From Clostridiaceae bacterium (lineage in GTDB: Bacteria > Bacillota > Clostridia > Saccharofermentanales > DTU023), in assembly GCA_012799825.1 (NCBI GenBank), contig JAAZKK010000118.1, positions 1 to 57,316 of the forward strand: a DNA stretch of 57,316 nucleotides. Direction: 5' to 3'. How positions within the stretch are numbered: the stretch's first letter is position 1; every line of letters begins with the position of its first letter. Shown here piece after piece: positions 44,809 through 53,880 of this stretch. The notes under the pieces were generated by a model. The model ran no database searches. It had not been told where the DNA came from and was given only the letters and a program-made list of their open reading frames with translations. The position numbers and the translations under genes were made by a program.

Positions 44809-45594
44809 TTACTTTTCACCTTGTTCGGAACGTTCATCATTCAGACGGAATCCCGATTGATCTATTAATGAAAGGCGTCTGTAAGGCTTTTCCATCTTCT
44901 GTTCCAACCATTGGTCGGCAAAATCGGACGCTTCTTTTCTAATAAGATCTGACGACTGAAAGAGAAAAAGACGACTGAAAGGAGCTTTTGCGACATATTG
45001 CAATAGCGCCACTGTACCTTCTGAAAGCGCTATACCTTCATCCCCTGCTTGTCGGCAACCGGTCTGATCACAAATGAGACCACCTTCCCGAAAACTGAAT
45101 CGGCACGGAAACGAGACCTCTGACAGACAGCGCACACAAGCATCCAGCATAGGCGCAAAACCGCTTTCCACCATAAGACGAAACGTTGCCAAACGCGAAG
45201 CAAAGACGGGATCTTCTCCTGTTGCTATATGATAAATCGTATACGCCCACAGGTCAAAAACATAACGCTGCGGTTCCCCGTTTCGCGCAACATCAGAAAA
45301 GGCTTCTGCCGCATGCGAGGCCGCCGCCAGTCGGTCAAGATCAAACGATATGCCGGCAAATGATTCTTGCAGAACACCTGAACGCACAGTATAACGCCCC
45401 TGCCGTTCGATGAGTATAAAATCGGAAAGCGAAAAAAGCTGCGTCAAGGTGCGCAGTTTGCTTTTCATACTTGCGCTACCGCGAGCATTAGCTGTGATGA
45501 GGCCAAGTTCCGGAGTCAGTAAGTGCAGCAAACGATCACGATCTTTCCACGCGAACACATTCATGACAAATCCCTTGGTTTCGATCGTTTTCAT
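44809..45594 (-). CDS. recO: DNA repair protein RecO
   Basis: The protein has 261 residues. The N-terminal OB fold (TKGFVMNVFAWKDRDRLLHLLTPELGLITANARGSASMKSKLR) and a C-terminal zinc-type region with Cys residues (CVRCLSEVSFPCRFS...GLICDQTGC) are present. RecO loads RecA with RecR. The start at 45594 is 14 bases after the era stop, with a weak ribosome site, so translation is probably coupled to era. A longer frame to 45672 overlaps era and is rejected. Confidence 0.93.
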   Translation of the reverse strand: MKTIETKGFVMNVFAWKDRDRLLHLLTPELGLITANARGSASMKSKLRTLTQLFSLSDFILIERQGRYTVRSGVLQESFAGISFDLDRLAAASHAAEAFSDVARNGEPQRYVFDLWAYTIYHIATGEDPVFASRLATFRLMVESGFAPMLDACVRCLSEVSFPCRFSFREGGLICDQTGCRQAGDEGIALSEGTVALLQYVAKAPFSRLFLFQSSDLIRKEASDFADQWLEQKMEKPYRRLSLIDQSGFRLNDERSEQGEK

Positions 45595-45608
45595 GATGGG
45601 CTGCTCAT

Positions 45609-47036
45609 TTAAATGGACGCATCGGAAGGTAAAAGTCCTACTGCACCGAGATCTTGTGGACGATTCTGCCAATTTGGACGCACACGAACAAAAAGGTTAA
45701 GGTAGACCGGCGCATCAAACAAAGCTTCCATCGCTTTTCGAGCTTCCGTACCGATAGATCGCACCATGCTCCCGCCTTTCCCGACAAGGACTTTCTTGTG
45801 GGACGTCCTCTCGCAGATGATGTCCGCTTCAATGAGAATCCCCGCCCGTCCGCCGGATTCGTCCATTTCTTCCTCAAAAGAACGCACGATCACAGCAACA
45901 CCGTACGGAATTTCATGCTCTGTCTGACGAAGGATTTCACGTCGCACAAGTTCCGAAGCAAGGATGCGCTCCGTTTGATCCGTCTCATCATCCTCTCGGA
46001 ACATACGACGCCTCACCGGCAGCAGACACTTGATTTCATCGATAAAAATGCCCAATCCATCGCCCGTCTTCGCTGATATCGGGATACAGGCGTCCGGATG
46101 CCAATTGGCGTCATAAAGCGCAATCAAGGGCAGGATCGCCTCTTTAGGCGAACGGTCGATTTTATTGATCAGGAGGATTGTTTTTTTGTTGTCTTCCTTG
46201 GCAATTTCAAGGACGCGACGCTCTTCCTCACCAATATAGGGATGCCACGACGCATCGATCATCAGCGCGATGATATCGGCCTGACGAATCGATTGCATAG
46301 CCGTCTTCATCATGGCACGACCAAGCGCATTGTTCGGTTTATGTAGGCCGGGCATATCAAGAAATGCAATCTCGGCATCATCAAAGAAAAGAACACTGCG
46401 GATTGCATGTCTTGTCGTTTGAGGTTTTGGAGATTCGATAGCGAGTGTCCGTCCCGAAAGTTGGTTAAGAAGGGTCGATTTCCCGACATTCGGGCGCCCA
46501 CAAAGTGCAACAAACCCGGAAGGAACTTCTTCCAACCCTCGAATCAGTTGACGCTGCAACGCTTCCATGGTCGATGCATCTTCCTCACATTCGTGGTCGT
46601 AACCGAGAAGATGAAGAATACCGTGAACGGTAAGAAACATCAACTCTCGATCTAGCGTATGTTCGAGGCTTTTCGCCTGCTCCGCCGCTCGATCAGGAGA
46701 TATGACAAGCTCTCCAAGAAAAAGCGCGGGGCGATCATCCGGTGCGAATGTTTGCCAAGGATCCAGCGGTTTTTCCAATGCACCTTCTCGCATGTCCTGT
46801 GCCGGAAATGACAGCACATCCGTCAAAGCATCGACACCGCGTTGCTCACGGTTAATCTTGCGCATGACGCGCGGCCCAATCATTGTCACTTCGATACAAA
46901 CGCCAATGCCCTCTTGTAAAAGCTGCATGACAAACGGAGAGGAATAGAGAACATGCTCTGCCGTTTCACGAATGACAGGAAACAGCACCCGAGCGCCATA
47001 AACTCGCTGACGATTGTAACATCGAATGTCAATCAT
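45609..47036 (-). CDS. YbeY-Era fusion protein (rRNA maturation RNase + GTPase)
   Basis: The protein has about 475 residues, joining two normally separate ribosome-assembly proteins. Residues 1-165 are YbeY, with the zinc motif HGILHLLGYDHE. Residues 170-475 are Era: P-loop GRPNVGKST (near 179), DMPG (G3), NKID (G4), and a KH domain at the end (RTSHKKVLVGKGGSMVRSIGTEARKAMEALFDAPVYLNLFVRV). YbeY and Era interact with 16S rRNA maturation in other bacteria, and their genes are often neighbours. The join runs without a stop (TMEALQRQLIRGLEEVPSGFVALCGRPN). ATG 47036 overlaps pgpH by eight bases; GTG 47045 is an alternative. Confidence 0.93.
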   Translation of the reverse strand: MIDIRCYNRQRVYGARVLFPVIRETAEHVLYSSPFVMQLLQEGIGVCIEVTMIGPRVMRKINREQRGVDALTDVLSFPAQDMREGALEKPLDPWQTFAPDDRPALFLGELVISPDRAAEQAKSLEHTLDRELMFLTVHGILHLLGYDHECEEDASTMEALQRQLIRGLEEVPSGFVALCGRPNVGKSTLLNQLSGRTLAIESPKPQTTRHAIRSVLFFDDAEIAFLDMPGLHKPNNALGRAMMKTAMQSIRQADIIALMIDASWHPYIGEEERRVLEIAKEDNKKTILLINKIDRSPKEAILPLIALYDANWHPDACIPISAKTGDGLGIFIDEIKCLLPVRRRMFREDDETDQTERILASELVRREILRQTEHEIPYGVAVIVRSFEEEMDESGGRAGILIEADIICERTSHKKVLVGKGGSMVRSIGTEARKAMEALFDAPVYLNLFVRVRPNWQNRPQDLGAVGLLPSDASI

Positions 47037-49464
47037 CTTTGTCACTCTTCTTTTTCTTGCGTTCTGTTACGATGCGAACAGGTGTCATTCTGTCCGTTAT
47101 CTCTGTAGTTTCCTTGGCAGTATCGACTGAAGTCACAACGCGTACCGGCGCTGTTTTATCTTTGAGTTCTGACACAGTCTTTTCAATGATTCCTGTAACG
47201 ACAGCGCGCATGGGCATGGTTGTCTCTTTCACGAAGGTATCCTTCATGCCAGAAGAGTCTCTTTCAGGCTCAGGTATAGACGCTTTATTCTGTTCGCTGT
47301 ACGCAATACGCTCATGAAAATGTCCGGCATAAATCTGGAGGAAAGAATGAATAATTTTTTCAATATCGGCAAAAGAAAGTCCTGAATTCTTAAGTTGATC
47401 TTGGTCGATTTTCACTTTGACGACGTTACGAATCAGTTTTTCCGCTGCGTCAAGCTTACTGATCCCCTCCGATCGCATCGCCGCTTCCGTCGAGTCAGCC
47501 AACATCACGATCGCCGATTCTCGCGAGCTTGGAAGAGGTGTTCGATAGCGGAACGCGTCGATCGACGGCGGAGGCAAACCATTCATTTCAGCGTCACGAC
47601 AAGCTTTACGCCAGAAATACTGAAGGACAGTTGAGCCGTGATGTTCATTTGCGATTTTTAACAGCTGCAGTGGCAATCTGTACTTGCGACCAAGCGTGAA
47701 ACTGTCTTCCGGATGCCGTGTGATGATTCGAGCACTCTCCAATGGTGTCAACTGGTCGTGAGGGTTAGTCCCCGTCTGATTCTCCGTAAACATCATGGGG
47801 TTCTCCAGCTTACCTACATCGTGGAAATAGGCGCCGACACGAGCGATCATAGCATTAGCACCGATGGCCTCAGCCGCCGTATCCGCTAAATTCGCAACCA
47901 TCATTGAATGTTGCGAGGTACCCGGCGCTTCCACAAAAAGACGTTTCATCAGTGGATGTCCGGGTTGCGACAACTCGATTAGACGCAATGGCGATACCGT
48001 ATTAAAGATGAGCTCAAATAGCGGCATAATACCGATGGCGGCGATAACCGATAGGCCACTGGACAACGTCGACTGCAAGATGTTTGAAACTAAAAGCGAT
48101 GCCGATTCTTTTTGGAGGACGCCCATCAAAAGCGCTGCTACCGCTGTAGACAGAGACGTTCCGACAATGATGTGAGCATAACTGTCTTGGCGTCTTGATC
48201 CTTGAGTGAAAAGTGACGCGACCAAGCAGCCTATAATCCCGACAATAGGGAAAGACGGATGATACGATGCCATCGGCATAATAAGAATAGTCAAAAGAGA
48301 AGTCGTAAAGATTGCCGCGCGAAAACCAAAATACGCCGTTACAACGACAGCTGTAAAAAACACCGGAGGCGTAAGGGGAAAATTTCGTGCGAGATAAGCC
48401 GACGAAATCAACGGTATAAGCATGGTTAAGGACAGCGCGATTCCACTCCGCGAAGGCCGATCGCCTAGAATGGAAATATATCGCCTGAAAAACAACACGG
48501 CAATAACAGTACAAAGCAATGTCAAACCGGCGATACCGCCGAGCCGTGCCCAGTCAAACGAAGCAGATTTCGTCATGTTGAGGTCATTGAGCATCGACAT
48601 GATCTCCGGTGTGATCACATCACCTTGGCTTAAAATGCGTGTGCCTCGACTGACCATCACAGGGTCATTCATAACGCGATCATACGCAGCGGCGCGAGCT
48701 TTCTCCGTCGCTTCCTCATTGAATTCCACATTCGGCCGCAGCGTCAAATTTAGCAAACGTCCGGCAAGTAAGGCGTCGTCTTTAAAAAAGGTTGCTATGC
48801 TTTGCATGTGTTCGACAGAGGACGCGATTGCGCGTTGCAACGCCGCCTCATCCAATGTCTCCGATACTATAACTCGCGCCTCGGTCATAATCGAATTGTT
48901 GAGCGCTCTATACCGCTCTTCACTCATTCGTATCAGAAGATCAGCATCGCCCGACGGCAAAATGATCCCCTCTTTTTGGCTGAGATCTGAAATCAATGTT
49001 GAGATCGCCAACTCAATTTCGTGATTATCCGGCGCGCGGGCAATAGTGAACGTTCCCGTCTCCGTCCCTGACGTTGCGGTCGACTCCGGATCCGGGCTTA
49101 CCGTCTCAAATCCATATAAATCATTGCGACAATCCGACGCGAGAGATAGTAGGCCACGAATTTCGTCGATGGATGCATCACTTATTTCCTCGGAACGAAT
49201 CATAACATTCGGCACTTGTGAACGTGCAACGAGCGCACGGCGCATCGTTTCGGATTTGTCAGCGATATCGCGCGGAGTAGCAATATCGTATACGCTGATA
49301 TCCCCGATTTGAAGATCATATTTTTGAGGCGTCGAACCGATGAATACGGTAATGATGGTAACAACGATCAGTCCAAACACAACAAATGTCGTCGCTACAT
49401 TTTTATGTAGGGATCGTTCTTTTTGTCTATCTTTCTGCCTCGTGCTCGATTTTTTATCCATCAT
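47029..49464 (-). CDS. pgpH: 7TM-HD phosphohydrolase PgpH (cyclic-di-AMP phosphodiesterase)
   Basis: The protein has 811 residues. After a first membrane helix (VATTFVVFGLIVVTIITVFIG) comes an extracytoplasmic 7TM-HDED domain, about six to seven membrane helices (LGGIAGLTLLCTVIAVLFF, IVGIIGCLVASLF and others), and the cytoplasmic HD domain (GTSQHSMMVANLADTAAEAIGANAMIARVGAYFHDVGKLENP). PgpH degrades cyclic-di-AMP in Firmicutes. The C-terminus has an extra Lys/Thr-rich tail with three similar units (MRAVVTGIIEKT, VRVVTSVDTAKE, VRIVTERKKK). GAGGGCGAG precedes the ATG. Confidence 0.93.
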   Translation of the reverse strand: MMDKKSSTRQKDRQKERSLHKNVATTFVVFGLIVVTIITVFIGSTPQKYDLQIGDISVYDIATPRDIADKSETMRRALVARSQVPNVMIRSEEISDASIDEIRGLLSLASDCRNDLYGFETVSPDPESTATSGTETGTFTIARAPDNHEIELAISTLISDLSQKEGIILPSGDADLLIRMSEERYRALNNSIMTEARVIVSETLDEAALQRAIASSVEHMQSIATFFKDDALLAGRLLNLTLRPNVEFNEEATEKARAAAYDRVMNDPVMVSRGTRILSQGDVITPEIMSMLNDLNMTKSASFDWARLGGIAGLTLLCTVIAVLFFRRYISILGDRPSRSGIALSLTMLIPLISSAYLARNFPLTPPVFFTAVVVTAYFGFRAAIFTTSLLTILIMPMASYHPSFPIVGIIGCLVASLFTQGSRRQDSYAHIIVGTSLSTAVAALLMGVLQKESASLLVSNILQSTLSSGLSVIAAIGIMPLFELIFNTVSPLRLIELSQPGHPLMKRLFVEAPGTSQHSMMVANLADTAAEAIGANAMIARVGAYFHDVGKLENPMMFTENQTGTNPHDQLTPLESARIITRHPEDSFTLGRKYRLPLQLLKIANEHHGSTVLQYFWRKACRDAEMNGLPPPSIDAFRYRTPLPSSRESAIVMLADSTEAAMRSEGISKLDAAEKLIRNVVKVKIDQDQLKNSGLSFADIEKIIHSFLQIYAGHFHERIAYSEQNKASIPEPERDSSGMKDTFVKETTMPMRAVVTGIIEKTVSELKDKTAPVRVVTSVDTAKETTEITDRMTPVRIVTERKKKKSDKDD

Positions 49465-49496
49465 ACTCGCCCTCTTGAAGCTGTTGTTTAACGGTG

Positions 49497-50498
49497 TTAT
49501 CTACGATGACGCGCTCTAGCTGCACGTTTTGCCGCATCTTTTTCATAAGCGCGAATGATCCGCTGCACCAAGGGATTGCGAACGACGTCGCGATCTGTGA
49601 GCATCACGCGTGTCACGCCGTCCAACGCTTTCAGAAGATCGGCCGCCTCCGCAAGTCCGCTCATATGACGTCTTGGAAGATCAATCTGAGTGATGTCGCC
49701 GGTGACCACAGCGCGCGCATTGTAACCAATACGTGTGAGAAACATTTTCATCTGGGAACGCGTTGTGTTCTGCGCCTCGTCAAGGATAATAAACGCGTCA
49801 TTCAGTGTTCTTCCGCGCATATATGCCAAAGGTGAAATCTCGATTTCACCGCGTTCGAGATGTCGTTGATACACTTCAAAGCCTAAAAAATCTTGCAACG
49901 CATCATAAAGGGGACGCATATAAGGGTCAACTTTGCTTTGAAGATCCCCCGGGAGAAACCCCAGGTTTTCTCCGGCTTCAATCGCCGGCCGCGTGAGAAT
50001 GATCCGCGATACTTCGTGCGCGCGAAAAGCCTTGACGGCCATCGCAACAGCAAGATACGTTTTCCCTGTCCCGGCGGGCCCTATGGCAAATGTTAATTCA
50101 TGTGATACGATCGCATCTACATACGCTCTTTGCCCCATCGTCTTCGTCATAATTGGGCGCCCCTTAGCGTTCGTAAGAAGAAGGCTCGGGGTGAACTTTT
50201 CCGCTTCGGAGAGATTGCCCTCAACGGAGACATCGATGAGATAACGCACCAGTTGCTCCGTGACAGGTGACGATCCTTGGCAGAGTGAGTGCATTTTCTT
50301 GAAAATGCGAGCTGCTGTTTCGACTTTTTTGCTATCCGAGCCGCGTATCACCATGCCTCCGGGCGCAGAATCACACGTCACAGAAAGCGTCTGTTCCACC
50401 AGTGCGGCATGGGAATTACACGCGCCTAGTAGCGCAATCCCCTCGTCCGGACTGTCGAGTTCAATGTAATGTTCATAAATAGATGGATTCATTTTCAT
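49497..50498 (-). CDS. phoH: PhoH-family ATPase
   Basis: The protein has 333 residues. Walker A GPAGTGKT (near residue 140), SEAEKF / IVSHELTFAIGPAG and DEAQNTTRSQMKMFLTRIG (Walker B) match PhoH/YbeZ, an RNA-associated ATPase that is usually next to ybeY. Here the order phoH-pgpH-ybeY::era keeps that association. It starts with MKMN after GAGGAAAAG. Between it and the DUF881 gene 187 bases carry no gene. Confidence 0.95.
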   Translation of the reverse strand: MKMNPSIYEHYIELDSPDEGIALLGACNSHAALVEQTLSVTCDSAPGGMVIRGSDSKKVETAARIFKKMHSLCQGSSPVTEQLVRYLIDVSVEGNLSEAEKFTPSLLLTNAKGRPIMTKTMGQRAYVDAIVSHELTFAIGPAGTGKTYLAVAMAVKAFRAHEVSRIILTRPAIEAGENLGFLPGDLQSKVDPYMRPLYDALQDFLGFEVYQRHLERGEIEISPLAYMRGRTLNDAFIILDEAQNTTRSQMKMFLTRIGYNARAVVTGDITQIDLPRRHMSGLAEAADLLKALDGVTRVMLTDRDVVRNPLVQRIIRAYEKDAAKRAARARHRR

Positions 50499-50685
50499 CC
50501 GCTGATCTTTTCCTCTTGACTTCTTTACTCTATTCCTCTCGTTATCTTTATTGTGTTAAAACGGGCAACGTCATAGTACATGATTCCACCGTTGCCAACA
50601 ATTCTTTCGTATTGGCGTTGGCTGCGATCTGTTTCGTATCGAATGCGACAAGATTGAAACACGCCTGAACGATCTGCCACGATAG

Positions 50686-51426
50686 CTATTCAACCGGCAT
50701 CAGCAGGTCTTTTTGATAGGCAATGCGATCTTCTTCCAACGCGGGAATGGTGACAGATGGCTCACTTCGAACCGTAATGGCCACAGCATCGTCTCCGATT
50801 TGCGCGCGAAGGTTACCTGCAACTGTTTCAAGATAAGGGACGATATAGGTATCGATTTTCGCTGGCGGTACGATCGCTTTGATTTCAAACGGAGATTCAC
50901 GGCTGTACGCGACGCCATTGATAATGATGGAATCTTGATTCGCCCTAATTTCCGTCGTCGCGACTTTACGCTCATCATTGATCGACATCGCCTGCGCTCC
51001 GAGAGCTGAAAGCTCATTCACAAACTGCTGAATGACAATATCCTGTATTTTATATCCTGACATTGGAGTCAACGTGATCGTCACACCTTTATTTCGAACA
51101 GCACGCAACCCCGCAAAAATTGCATACTGTTCCTTCTCTTCAACAATTCTTAAAAAACTCTCACCGCCTTTTCCGCTAGCCAAATCCTCTTCAAGCTCGC
51201 GGATATACTCATAAAGATGCACATTTCGGTTGTTCAACTCTTCATTCTTGCGCTGATATTCAATAATCGAGTTCTGTAAGTCCTGATAACTTTTGTCGCT
51301 CACCGCTGATGCGTTTAGTGTTTTCATTAAGAGCGCCGCTACAAGACCAACGATCAGTCCAACCGCGACGACGGTTACATATCGCGAAAGTTTCGACGGA
51401 TTTCTCGCATCCTTCTTGTCATTCAT
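50686..51426 (-). CDS. DUF881 protein (first of a pair)
   Basis: The protein has 246 residues. An N-terminal membrane helix (YVTVVAVGLIVGLVAALLMKTL) is followed by a coiled coil (NSIIEYQRKNEELNNRNVHLYEYIRELEEDLASG) and the DUF881 domain (VTITLTPMSGYKI, IVQQFVNELSALGAQAMSINDERKVATTEIR, SPFEIKAIVPPAK). Family members lie near cell-division or ribosome genes; no activity is known. AGAAGG precedes the ATG. It is similar in order and fold to the upstream gene 51445-52248. Confidence 0.9.
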   Translation of the reverse strand: MNDKKDARNPSKLSRYVTVVAVGLIVGLVAALLMKTLNASAVSDKSYQDLQNSIIEYQRKNEELNNRNVHLYEYIRELEEDLASGKGGESFLRIVEEKEQYAIFAGLRAVRNKGVTITLTPMSGYKIQDIVIQQFVNELSALGAQAMSINDERKVATTEIRANQDSIIINGVAYSRESPFEIKAIVPPAKIDTYIVPYLETVAGNLRAQIGDDAVAITVRSEPSVTIPALEEDRIAYQKDLLMPVE

Positions 51427-51444
51427 AAAAAGACCTTCTTTCGA

Positions 51445-52248
51445 TTACGACCCCTCTACAGGAATCAGGAGATCCATATATGCCCGAAAGTCATGTGTTT
51501 TTGAGAAGGAAGGCAATGTCAGCGATGCCTCCTCGCAAAGAGCTATCCGGACACCGATTTCCTTCTGACGCAAACGGGCAAACCATGAATCGCTTTCGAC
51601 CGCCTGCCGCATACTGTCTACTGGACCGATGGCTTCAATCTCATAGGGCGGCATTAGGCGCACATCATAACTCAAGATTGTGGGACCAACGCAGGAAATG
51701 TTCGATATGGCAGTCATGCGTGTCCCGTTCAGTGTCATCGCGCGCGCACCGGCTGCCCAGAGCAGGTTCATAGCGTATGTCACAGTCGAATCGTGTATGA
51801 GCGATTCTATCGGGTCTGTGACGGGATTGTAATTGAGTTTATCATCCAATGTTAAGCGAATGCCCGAACCTGTAACATCTGTCATCCCGGAAAGGAGCGC
51901 ATATTCTCTCCATGTTGCATAGAGAGCCTCTTTGGAGGGATTGTCACTGTCGATTTGAAGTAGCGTTCGTTTGCGCGTTTCCAACTCCTGTTGACGAGTC
52001 GCTAACTGCTCAAATTTTGACTTTTCTACCGCCAGTTCAGCACGCAAATCCGAGATTGCGACCGCATCGCTACCTTTCGCGCGAAATAAAACCCTTCCCT
52101 GCACTAGGAAGTATCCTAAAAAGAGACCGAATGCTACAGACAGCAGCACCGTGATAATGGAATACCAGCGTTTGCTTACCATATTCATAGGATACCGCAA
52201 AAGCGCTCCATTTGTCCTCAAAAAATGCAGTTGTTTTGATTGAATCAA
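51445..52248 (-). CDS. DUF881 protein (second of a pair)
   Basis: The protein has up to 267 residues. A membrane helix (YSIITVLLSVAFGLFLGYFLVQG) is followed by a coiled coil (AVEKSKFEQLATRQQELETRKR) and the DUF881 domain (IRLTLDDKLNYNPV, MNLLWAAGARAMTLNGTRMTAISNISCVG, PPYEIEAIGPVDSMR). It is a paralogue of the gene that follows. The start is uncertain: the frame opens with TTG at 52248, and MNMVSKRW at about 52188 is an alternative; neither has a clear ribosome site. Confidence 0.85.
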   Translation of the reverse strand: MIQSKQLHFLRTNGALLRYPMNMVSKRWYSIITVLLSVAFGLFLGYFLVQGRVLFRAKGSDAVAISDLRAELAVEKSKFEQLATRQQELETRKRTLLQIDSDNPSKEALYATWREYALLSGMTDVTGSGIRLTLDDKLNYNPVTDPIESLIHDSTVTYAMNLLWAAGARAMTLNGTRMTAISNISCVGPTILSYDVRLMPPYEIEAIGPVDSMRQAVESDSWFARLRQKEIGVRIALCEEASLTLPSFSKTHDFRAYMDLLIPVEGS

Positions 52249-52420
52249 ATAAAAGCAACGCAGAAAATATTATTTTGCCGAGGCAGGTCTATTATCGTTT
52301 AGAGCTCGTTTTCTTTGATGATGGAGGATGGAGGTTATAATCTATTTCTATATTTCGCCTAAATAGCTATTTGCAAAGGTTAACATCTTACTCTGTTGTG
52401 TGTAACTTTCATGTGTGGTT

Positions 52421-53362
52421 TTAATGAGACATATCAATCTCATCAAGATAAGGCTTAAAGCGTTCGGCAAGTGGACTTTCAAAAGTTATTTCCTCTTTGG
52501 TAACAGGATGATTGAATGATAGTCGTGAGGCATGAAGCAGTTGACACGGCAACTTCCCCGTTCCGCGACGACCGCCATAGAGAGGATCCCCTACTACGGG
52601 ATGACCGATATGCGAGAGATGAACACGAATCTGATGCGTCCTTCCCGTCACTAATTTACATTGAAGATGCGTTATTCTGCCGTTTCCTTTGATTTTTTCA
52701 ACACATGTTATAGCAGGTTTGCCGTCTTCTCGGACAAGCATCTTTTTCCTGTTGACACCGCTTCGAGCGATAGGCAATTCAATCACAGCGCGAGGTGCGG
52801 TAAAGTCTCCCCACACGATCACATCATATACGCGCTCCACTTCATGTTGACGGAAAAGGCGTTGCATCGCTCGGCGAACAGCGTCATCAAAGACAACAAT
52901 CATTACCCCCGACGTATCGCGGTCTAAGCGATGTACAATGCCAGGACGAACAGGATCCCAATCATCGGAGAGTTGTTTGCCATAACGGTGTAAAATGGCG
53001 TTCACCAGCGTCCCTGACGTATGACCGTGAGCAGGATGAACGACCATTCCGGCAGGTTTGTCTATCGCTGCGAGCCACTCGTCCTCGTAAAGCACGCGAA
53101 GCGGAATAGGTTCAGGCTCGGGATGGTGTGATTCCTTCAGCTCAGGCAGGCGGCAGGTGACAGTTTCCCCTCGTGACGGTCTGTATGATGAGGCGACCTT
53201 TTTCTTTGCTGTTGTCACGTTCCCTTCTTCGATCGCACGTTTCCACCGTTCGCGTGAAATGCCCGAAAAGCGATCCGCGAGCAAACGATCCAAACGTTTC
53301 CCCTCTTCCTCGGGTGTCACGTTAAATGTATGTATTTGATCTGTAGAATATTGATTTTGCAT
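52421..53362 (-). CDS. RluA/RluD-family pseudouridine synthase with S4 domain
   Basis: The protein has 313 residues. The S4 RNA-binding domain (KRLDRLLADRFSGISRERWKRAIEEGNVT) leads into the catalytic domain with HRLDRDTSGVMIV (catalytic Asp), KPAGMVVHPAHGH and VTGRTHQIRVHLSHIGHPVVGDPLYGG. It would make pseudouridines in large-subunit rRNA, as RluD does. The gene starts five bases after the lspA stop, a typical lspA-rluD pair. Confidence 0.95.
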   Translation of the reverse strand: MQNQYSTDQIHTFNVTPEEEGKRLDRLLADRFSGISRERWKRAIEEGNVTTAKKKVASSYRPSRGETVTCRLPELKESHHPEPEPIPLRVLYEDEWLAAIDKPAGMVVHPAHGHTSGTLVNAILHRYGKQLSDDWDPVRPGIVHRLDRDTSGVMIVVFDDAVRRAMQRLFRQHEVERVYDVIVWGDFTAPRAVIELPIARSGVNRKKMLVREDGKPAITCVEKIKGNGRITHLQCKLVTGRTHQIRVHLSHIGHPVVGDPLYGGRRGTGKLPCQLLHASRLSFNHPVTKEEITFESPLAERFKPYLDEIDMSH

Positions 53363-53367
53363 GTGAG

Positions 53368-53880
53368 TTATCGTGATTTTTTTCTTCTTCGAGAAGAGTT
53401 CGTGTCTTTCGGTAAACCGAAAATATTATTGAGAAACGGAAGATTTTGAATCGTAAAGATGACCAACAAGATTGCACCCACCGTGATCAAGCTGTCGGCA
53501 AAGTTGAACGAAGGAAATTTATAAGATCCGAACGTAAACGTAAGGAAATCCGCCACAGCGCCATAACGGACGCGATCGATCAAGTTGCCGGCACTGCCGG
53601 CGATGAGCATCACTAAAACCGTTCTCGCTTTCCATCCTTTGGCAAAACGCAGACGATATATGAGAAAAGCCATCACCAAAAAGGATATCAGCGACAAAAC
53701 GATAATGCCCCATGTCCTATTAGACAGTAATCCCCATGCAGCGCCTGTATTGTAAGAACAGGTCAGATCGAAAAATCCGGGGATGACCGTGACGCTATTT
53801 CCCGATCCTATCAAACGTTCAGCTAATCCTTTTGTGAGCTGATCGAATGCAATGAGCGCTAAAATGATCAAGGTCTCCAT
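53368..53880 (-). CDS. lspA: Lipoprotein signal peptidase II
   Basis: The protein has 170 residues. It has four membrane helices, NTGAAWG, GSAGNLIDRVRYGAVADFL and FNFADSLITVGAILL, with the two catalytic Asp residues in GNLIDR and FNFADS. It cleaves lipoprotein signal peptides. AAAGG precedes the ATG, which overlaps the end of the lipoprotein gene upstream by 13 bases. A basic tail (NSSRRRKKSR) follows the last helix. Confidence 0.97.
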   Translation of the reverse strand: METLIILALIAFDQLTKGLAERLIGSGNSVTVIPGFFDLTCSYNTGAAWGLLSNRTWGIIVLSLISFLVMAFLIYRLRFAKGWKARTVLVMLIAGSAGNLIDRVRYGAVADFLTFTFGSYKFPSFNFADSLITVGAILLVIFTIQNLPFLNNIFGLPKDTNSSRRRKKSR

